A stretch of 64,000 bases of DNA from Panulirus ornatus (lineage: Eukaryota > Arthropoda > Malacostraca > Decapoda > Palinuridae), in the NCBI RefSeq assembly GCF_036320965.1, contig NC_092279.1, positions 15,674,661-15,738,660 of the forward strand, in the 5' to 3' direction. This document shows, piece after piece, positions 1 to 64,000 of the stretch (within the stretch, counting starts at the first letter, position 1; the number at the start of each line of letters is the position of its first letter). The notes below the pieces were generated by a model, which had not been told where the DNA came from, did not search any database, and saw only the letters and a list, made by a program, of their open reading frames with translations. The position numbers and the translations under genes are program-made.

Positions 1-674
1 TGTGTGGAAGTCGAGAACATTATCCCGGAAAGCAAAAATGGGTATGTTTGAAGGAATAGTGGTTCCAACAATGTTGTATGGTTGCGAGGCGTGGGCTATG
101 GATAGAGATGTGCGCAGGAGGATGGATGTGCTGGAAATGAGATGTTTGAGGACAATGTGTGGTGTGAGGTGGTTTGATCGAGTAAGTAACGTAAGGGTAA
201 GAGAGATGTGTGGAAATAAAAAGAGCGTGGTTGAGAGAGCAGAAGAGGGTGTTTTGAAGTGGTTTGGGCACATGGAGAGAATGAGTGAGGAAAGATTGAC
301 CAAGAGGATATATGTGTCGGAGGTGGAGGGAACGAGGAGAAGAGGGAGACCAAATTGGAGGTGGAAAGATGGAGTGAAAAGGATTTTGTGTGATCGGGGC
401 CTGAACATGCAGGAGGGTGAAAGGAGGGCAAGGAATAGAGTGAATTGGAGCGATGTGGTATACAGGGGTTGACGTGCTGTCAGTGGATTGAATCAAGGCA
501 TGTGAAGCGTCCGGGGTAAACCATGGAAAGCTGTGTAGGTATGTATATTTGCGTGTGTGGACGTATGTATGTACATGTGTATGGGGGGGGGTTGGGCCAT
601 TTCTTTCGTCTGTTTCCTTGCGCTACCTCGCAAACGCGGGAGACAGCGACGAGGTATAAAAAAAAAAAAAAAAA
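1..674 (+). mobile_element. RTE-like LINE, 3' fragment (cut by window edge)
   Basis: A 3' part of a non-LTR retrotransposon ORF (2-472) continues in from the left edge. It reads VVPTMLYGCEAWAMDRDV, WFGHMERMSEERLTKRIYV and GRPNWRWKDGVKRIL, the region after the reverse transcriptase core. The 3' UTR ends in cgctacctcgcaaacgcggg followed by an A-run (659-674). The same family recurs at least seven more times in the window. Confidence 0.9.
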
Positions 675-972
675 TTACAGTGGATTTTAAAGAGATGAGC
701 TTTACAGTAGTGCCTTTTAAAGGATATGTAGGAAACACCATAAAACACCAGCCCCTCGAGTTGTAGGGAGGGTCATCTCTAACAACAACGAGTCTGTACG
801 AGATGGTTTTATCAGCTCTTCCAAGTGGATTTGCTGGAATTCACATTAGCTCTTCCCATGCGGGAAAAAGCATCGATAGTCTTGCCTCTTAAAAGGTCTC
901 TTAGAAATTAACATTAAAATTAACTTTCTATTTGATTCTCTAATGCTGGTACTTTTTCTGTCTTCCTTCTAG

Positions 973-1124
973 GTGTGATATGGATGGATTATTTATTGGC
1001 TATCCAAGGCCTAGTGGTAGTGCTGATGATGATCTTTGTAAAGGAAGAATATAAGAGATCATCTGTTGACAAGGGTAGAGATGACCAGGTAGTTCAAACT
1101 GGAGATCAAAATGCAGATGCATAG
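973..1124 (+). CDS. Last exon of an unidentified membrane protein gene
   Basis: A strong acceptor (cttccttctag, ending at 972) is followed by an open frame of 49 codons ending TAG at 1122-1124. It reads VIWMDYLLAIQGLVVVLMMI, then FVKEEYKRSSVDKGRDDQ and a short polar end. A hydrophobic helix followed by a charged tail is the usual C-terminus of a polytopic transporter. I do not recognise the family. The rest of the gene would lie to the left, with the LINE at 1-674 in its last intron. It converges with Dscam. Confidence 0.55.
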
Positions 1125-4100
1125 TACAATTTTTCTTTTACTTTAACCAAAGATATTTTTATAGGTGTCTGGAATACTCGCTTTTGATAAGTCGTGTTAG
1201 ATTAACGAGTTTTTAATATATGTATTAGAAAGTATGTGTAACAATAATAGTATCAAGTTCTTTTATGGAACCGAAAATATTTTGTTTTTTGCGTGAAAGA
1301 AATGGATGACGTCTTTTTGTAAGCAATCTCATGGTGTGTACATCATGGCTGATAAGTGCATTACCTCAGAAGTCTGTCCTCATAATAGACTTTGTAAACT
1401 TATGAGTATTTTGTACCCAAATATGTTGCCATTTCATATATGCCATTACTGCTAAATACCAAGGGGTTTTGTAATTGAAATTAAGTAATCTGGATAGTTC
1501 TACCTCAGTTGAGCAAAGTGACCCCACCAATCAAGTTTTAATCAATTTTTTTTTGTTAAGTATGTAACATTGACTGTATGTAGGAGCAGATACACTGAAA
1601 TTTCTTATACTTCTGTATAGAGTGATGGAATGAATAGAATATTTAGGATTTGCTGAGCTTTTTATACTGGTATTAAATTTTTGTATATTTGGATGAAATG
1701 TACAGTATTTAAAAGATTCTCATAAGTGGTTGATTGATGAGTATGTGCTTGAATTTGTAAAACAATGAATTTTATTTTTTCTTTCAAAAAGAAAACTCAT
1801 TATTTCATTGTACATATTTTGTCATACGAATGTATCAATGAGGAGTTCATGAAATGTGTTAAAATATCATTACTTCGCATGAAGAAAGATACATTTATTA
1901 TATTGACCTTTGTTATATGTGTTATTATTGAATTATATTGATAATATATAAAATGGTATAATCTCTTCAGTGAATAGTTGGAGTGAGGAATAAGAACATG
2001 CATCAGTGCCTTATTTATTGGTACTTTTTATGTATTACACAACAAAATCAGCTGTGTGTGCTCTCATAGTATATTGATGGGACATCAGCAAGCACGTGCC
2101 TAATTGTATTAGGATTTACCTTTAGATACTAGAACCATAATGCAGCAGTATAATAAGTGTTGTTCAGGTGAATGAAGACTTTCTGCTGGGTCTTAGTTGC
2201 ATAGCAGTTAATTTTTCTTTAACTCTTAAAAACAGCTGTTGTAATTGGATTTCAGGTTGTGTAAACATGAATATGTAATGTTTCTGGTACAATGATTATG
2301 TTGGTTTGTATAAAATGCCATAAGAAACTGGTATTGAAATATGTGATGGTTTCAGTACAAAGGAAATGCTAATCCATATTCATGTATGCCTGCTTTGTTA
2401 GATGTTGTGATATATTTTATACTTTTTACTCTAGATGAAGATTTTAATTTGGAATACCAGTAATATATACTATCTAAACTTTTTAGTCACAAAATTGACT
2501 TTTTCCATGAGAGGGTTTGGTTAACTGTTGAGGCTTCGTACATATGGTGTTTCAGAACTGCCTTGCGACCATTTTGCATAGTGCTAGCTAGCGTGGTGAT
2601 GTGTGTCATTATAAAAGGAAGTGCGTCTTTGTTGGTATTTCATGCCTTTTACTTGAATTGAGTTTGTAAATGTGAAGCTGTTCTCAAAATAATTAAACAG
2701 TAGTTTTTCTCTAAATGCTTCGTCTTTAGTAGGGACATTTGATTATGGCTTATCAAGAATGTTTTAGTCGTCATACTTTTAATTCATTACTTTAAAGAAT
2801 GCTGTCCCATTTGGTGGGAAATATTTCATATCAGTTATATTTCAGTTCCCAGTCTATTATTTTGTTACAGTAAAGAATGCTGTCTCACTGGGCAGGAAAC
2901 GTTTTGTGTTGGATAAGTGTATATCTGAATTTGCCCTCAGAAATGCATATTAGAAAGCATATTTTTCTACTGTTTCTATTTTGTATATACTCTGTCAGGT
3001 TGGAAATAGAATTGATATCTTTATATATTGATCAGATGATATATGTGTATAATATGTGTATATTATTTTTTATTGGTGGCAGGGTAGAGTTTACCCCATG
3101 AAGTTAGGCATCCCTCTTCTCTTTCCACTTTGTAGGGTTAGGGCAGGGAAACCTCAGTTCTGTAAAATTGATTCTTATAAAGGGTTCATATTTTCACTTG
3201 ATGCATCCCTGGTAAATGGGAAAGAAGTTCGTAATAGTGATAGATATATAGATAGGTAATATATCTGTAATACATAAGCTTTTCCATCCATACATACTCT
3301 TCCTAGAAAACCCTGGTAACTAGCCATCAGTCTATCAGCAGCTGAAGAGTTGTTCTAATTATTTTATAGCTTTCATATGATTGAAGTAGCTATGACTTAG
3401 TTTCGTAAGGAAGTAAAAGCATGGAGGAAGAGCAAGAGATTCCTTGGCAAGTGTTTTCAGTTGAGACTGCAATCTCAACAGAAACAGATAAAGTTAGATG
3501 TTAAAAATATATCTAGTCATAACAAAACCCCAGTTATGTTTGATATGTAGAAAAATGTAATATGTATTTTAGCCACAGATTTGTGGGGGTAATGATTTTG
3601 TACTATCTATCTAATTTTTATCTTCAGCCTCTTACCCATATTTTACTTGGGGTGGATCAAGTGCATCCAGCCTCTCTGTTTATTTCCACAACTTTATATG
3701 ACTTAAACCAGCAGCTTCATTATGTAATGATATATGGTACAGTAGAAACAATAACCATTCCTGCAGTCATGTATCATTTTGATAAATTTAACAGTACCAT
3801 TCCATGATAAGATTATGAAGGGATCCATAGGCCACTACAAGTATTTTGATAATATTTCTACAGTGTTGAAAAATTTTCAGTACTAACGGCTGATATCTTT
3901 TATGGTCCTAATGGATCGCTTCATGCTTCAGTGTACTGAAATTTTCAAAGTTCATTGTCTTTCCATTGGAAAGGAAATTTAAAATTTTTTCATTTATTTT
4001 ATCTTTGATCTGTGAACCTTATCTAGGATGATCAAGCCAGTTGAGGCATTTTTCATATGACTAGGCTTTAATGGATTCCAAATTCTCTGCTTTTCTTACA

Positions 4101-4809
4101 GTAACCAATTGTGAAATAAATTATTTTTCTTCGTGTTTTGTCTTCCCCATTTATCAGTGTTGCTGAGGGTGACTTAGTCTGTGGCTTCTGCTGCTGATCC
4201 TATGAGGGTTAGGTTCCTCATGTTCTATCTGTTCATTCACATGATCTTGCTGTCTGATGCCCAAACATTTATATTACACAGGGCTGTATTCCCAAGATCT
4301 CATTAATTGATAAGATTGGGTTTCGTAGAGTTTGGTGCTATTGAAGCTCCTTACCTAGCTTTTAGCCAGAGAAAATTTCACAGTTGAATTTAATGTCATA
4401 CCATTTGATTGTCTCTTGTTTCACTGTTAGAGCATAGACACTCTGCTATGCATGGAGCTTCAGTTTTGATTGGACGCAATGTTATCAGTATATTCTCTCA
4501 GTTTGTAAGAGAAGTTAGATAATTCCCCTTATCACTAAGCAAGTCTGTCTTTAAACTTTGAACTGCAAAAGAATCCACATTTCCCTGCTGAAGGAAATAG
4601 CACAGCCATGGGATGCAGAAGCCTCTGGAAAGACATCCTGGGTAACACCAAGTATCTTAGAAAGATGTCCCAGAGTAAATATAAGAAAAATTATCAAGAA
4701 AAGTGAAGTGCATCTGAGCTTGACTGCAATTCCTTTTAAAAGAATGATTATTTTATGGGTATTCTTGAATGATCATTAGCACTAAATTACACAAATGAAT
4801 ATTAATTAT
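1125..4809. other. AT-rich convergent intergenic region / plus-strand 3' UTR
   Basis: No coding exon is supportable. Its start is probably the 3' UTR of the plus-strand gene; ATTAAA variants occur near 1672 and 2692. It also holds copy 1 of the ~215 bp dispersed repeat (about 4520-4705). Confidence 0.5.
4520..4705 (+). repeat. ~215 bp dispersed repeat, copy 1
   Basis: Shares ordered blocks with three other copies: catttccctgctgaagg, tagcacag, tcctgggtaacaccaag, tcttagaaa, agtaaatataa. It is the most diverged copy. Confidence 0.6.
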
Positions 4810-6088
4810 CAGTGTCAGTCTTTTATTTACCGAGAACAATATCAAATTGTGTACATTCTCTCGGGTAATGAATCAGTAGACAACAGGTAAGAAGTCCACA
4901 CACACACATTTAGCTGGTAGTTAAAAAGGATGTAAACACAAACAGGATGACACAGCTCACAGGGTAATAAAGTAAACCTGCATCTTTGTCTTATAAAATC
5001 GATGAAGTCTTGCAAGCTGGGCATTACTGAACATCTTGCAACAGTTACTGCAGGGCTTTTTCCATAAGTATTTCATATATATGCTCTAGGCACTTGGATA
5101 CCAGGATTCTTTTCATACTGCATTTAAGACCAAAACTCTCCTCTGGCATTCCTGCAAGTGGTCACTTGGTATGTACAGTATGATAGTAGTAAGTTGTGTT
5201 GGATTTGACTTGACTGGTTGTCTTAAAGAAACTAATCTTGACAACTTATCTGCAAATCAGTAAAGAAATATCCAAATTTGTTTTCCAGATGCACAATTCT
5301 CCAATGACTGGTTCTTTGATGAACTTAACACCTAGAGTTGCTCTTTACATTAAACATATACCCAACATCTGGTCCACAGCTGTGAATACATACTGAAGAG
5401 CTAGTCCTTTATTGAAAAGTCCCTACCAACTTGTAGTTTAATAACCATTTCCCAACAAAGGGTCCTTCAATGTACAGTTCCCCTGCAACAGTGTCTTTGA
5501 TGAAAAATTTCCCAGCAACTGTACCTTTGACAATCATTTTATGAATATTCCACAAGATGATCCTCCAATGAAAAGTTCCCTAGCAGCTGGCCCTTCAGTG
5601 AACAGTAACAGTCAGCTACTCTTTAGCATATGATGCCCTGCAACTGATCATTTGACGAATGTGGTCCTTTGGGTAACTATTCTTTTACAGTTGGCATTTT
5701 GATGCTTCCTTCCCACAAAGGACTGGAATTCATAAAGGATCTAGCTCTGGCCAATTGCTCCTTGGCTACTGATCCTGGTCACGCACTTTCCCAGCAACTG
5801 ATCCTCTGGCAAATGGTTCCTGGCTGGAGATCCTCTGATGTGAAAGTTCCCAAGCAAATGGAAAACATGGATCTCATGCTGCTGATTCTTTATGAAAGAA
5901 TTCCCAGCAACCTGTTTTTTGACACATTCCCCTGGCAACTACATCTTCAATAGTTTCCAGGCAACGGAGCTTCAGCAAATGGTCCTTTGTTATAGGTTCT
6001 GCTGCAGTAGTGTAACATCTTGGGGTAGCATCATCAGTAGAAACATCACCCCAGTCACCATACAGTTGTCTCAGGATTACTGGCGCTG
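4810..6088 (-). other. Probable Dscam 3' UTR
   Basis: Downstream of the stop codon there is no further splice-supported frame. AATAAA hexamers on the minus strand occur at 5408-5413 and 4822-4827, so the transcript could end near 5390 or 4800. Inference only. Confidence 0.45.
5290..5960. repeat. Degenerate minisatellite in Dscam 3' UTR
   Basis: Repeated phrases such as cccagcaactgatc and tttgatgaa recur about every 33-36 bp with heavy divergence, roughly 15-20 units. Confidence 0.6.
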
Positions 6089-63207
<57,119 letters not shown>

Positions 63208-63379
63208 CTGTGGAAGGGAGAGACGCAGTGGGGTGAGTCAGTGCCACACTAGTGATGGAGGGGGTGACACAGTGCCACTCTAGTGACAACAACAAACTCC
63301 CCCATAGCTCACTTCACTTTCCATAGTTCCATCCGATATCACGTCCACTCCCCAGGTCTGAACCACTCCAGGTCCTCCA

Positions 63380-63690
63380 GTCTCTCGTCATTCAAACTCA
63401 CGCGCGAACCAACCTGACTCGCTCTCTCTTGCTAACCCACACTTCCTTACATTCATTCACTTCAACTCTCCAACTTCCTCCTCTCACACACACTCTCTCA
63501 TACTCGGACATCAGCTCTTGCAACTTCTCTCTCGATGCCGCCACCAGGGCAGCGTCATCTGCAAACAGCTGCCTCACCTCCCAGACTTCACCCCACCCGC
63601 TTTCCTAGGCTTACAGTAAATCAACCCCTCTCGCCACCACACTCGCATAACCTCCCTCACCACATCATCCACAAAGAAATTAAATGATAA
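63380..63690 (-). mobile_element. Decayed RTE-like LINE fragment, minus strand
   Basis: On the minus strand, frameshifted pieces read FFVDDVVREVM, then LFADDAALVA (catalytic box, about 63550-63580), then KLQELMSEYERVCVR. Same broad family as the other LINE copies but more diverged. Lies upstream of the first Dscam exon in the window. Confidence 0.65.
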
Positions 63691-63696
63691 TTAAGA

Positions 63697-63845
<149 letters not shown>

Positions 63846-63977
63846 AACAATAATAACTGAGGCTTATAAATCAATTCCCAGGCCCACAGGGGCTATTAGC
63901 ATCAAGTTATAACCATTAAATCAGCATTACTCATGGACCTCACATCTCACTGGACATATAGCCCCCGATGATCCACA

Positions 63978-64000
63978 AACATATATATATATATATATAT
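63978..64000. repeat. (TA)n microsatellite cut by window edge
   Basis: At least 11 TA units running off the right end. Confidence 0.9.

Overview
This is animal nuclear DNA, most likely from a decapod crustacean. The window is dominated by one large intron-rich gene on the minus strand, a Dscam-family cell adhesion receptor. Its introns are packed with long dinucleotide microsatellites, minisatellites and 5'-truncated non-LTR retrotransposons of a type common in decapod genomes. Degenerate TTAGG-type (arthropod telomere-like) sequence is also present. The organism assignment is inference from this character; no species-diagnostic gene was seen.

The Dscam-like gene runs right to left from 63207 to a stop codon at 6089-6091. 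I could place 37 exons by eye. All have GT/AG borders and all 36 junctions are phase-compatible. Together they give one open frame of 1,954 residues: Ig2 (partial gene start) to Ig9, FN1-FN4, Ig10, FN5-FN6, one membrane helix and a tail of about 375 residues. The signal peptide and Ig1 lie beyond the right edge. The Ig2, Ig3 and Ig7 exons are single copies here, not arrays, so this looks like a non-hypervariable paralogue (Dscam2-like).

Region by region: 1-674 is a LINE 3' end; 973-1124 is the last exon of an unidentified plus-strand membrane-protein gene, which converges tail-to-tail with Dscam; 4.8-6.1 kb is the likely Dscam 3' UTR; 6.2-28.6 kb holds the cytoplasmic-tail exons separated by transposon-rich introns (LINE/SINE cluster at 14.0-17.9 kb, decayed CR1/jockey-like element at 20.9-23.1 kb, second LINE cluster at 24.2-25.9 kb); 28.7-45.2 kb holds the membrane, FN and Ig10 exons; 45.6-63.2 kb holds the Ig exons and the densest micro- and minisatellites.

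The most unusual signals are: (i) minisatellites abutting 5' splice sites whose units resemble the exon/intron border, the clearest being four 49-bp copies of an Ig7 exon end, each with an intact donor; (ii) a frame-preserving alternative donor plus exon skip in the cytoplasmic tail; (iii) a 16-serine run inside Ig9 and a Gly/Ser loop in FN4; (iv) a LINE and a shorter SINE-like element sharing one 3' tail, joined head-to-tail through (TA)n tracts; (v) an inverted pair of degenerate TTAGG-like arrays.
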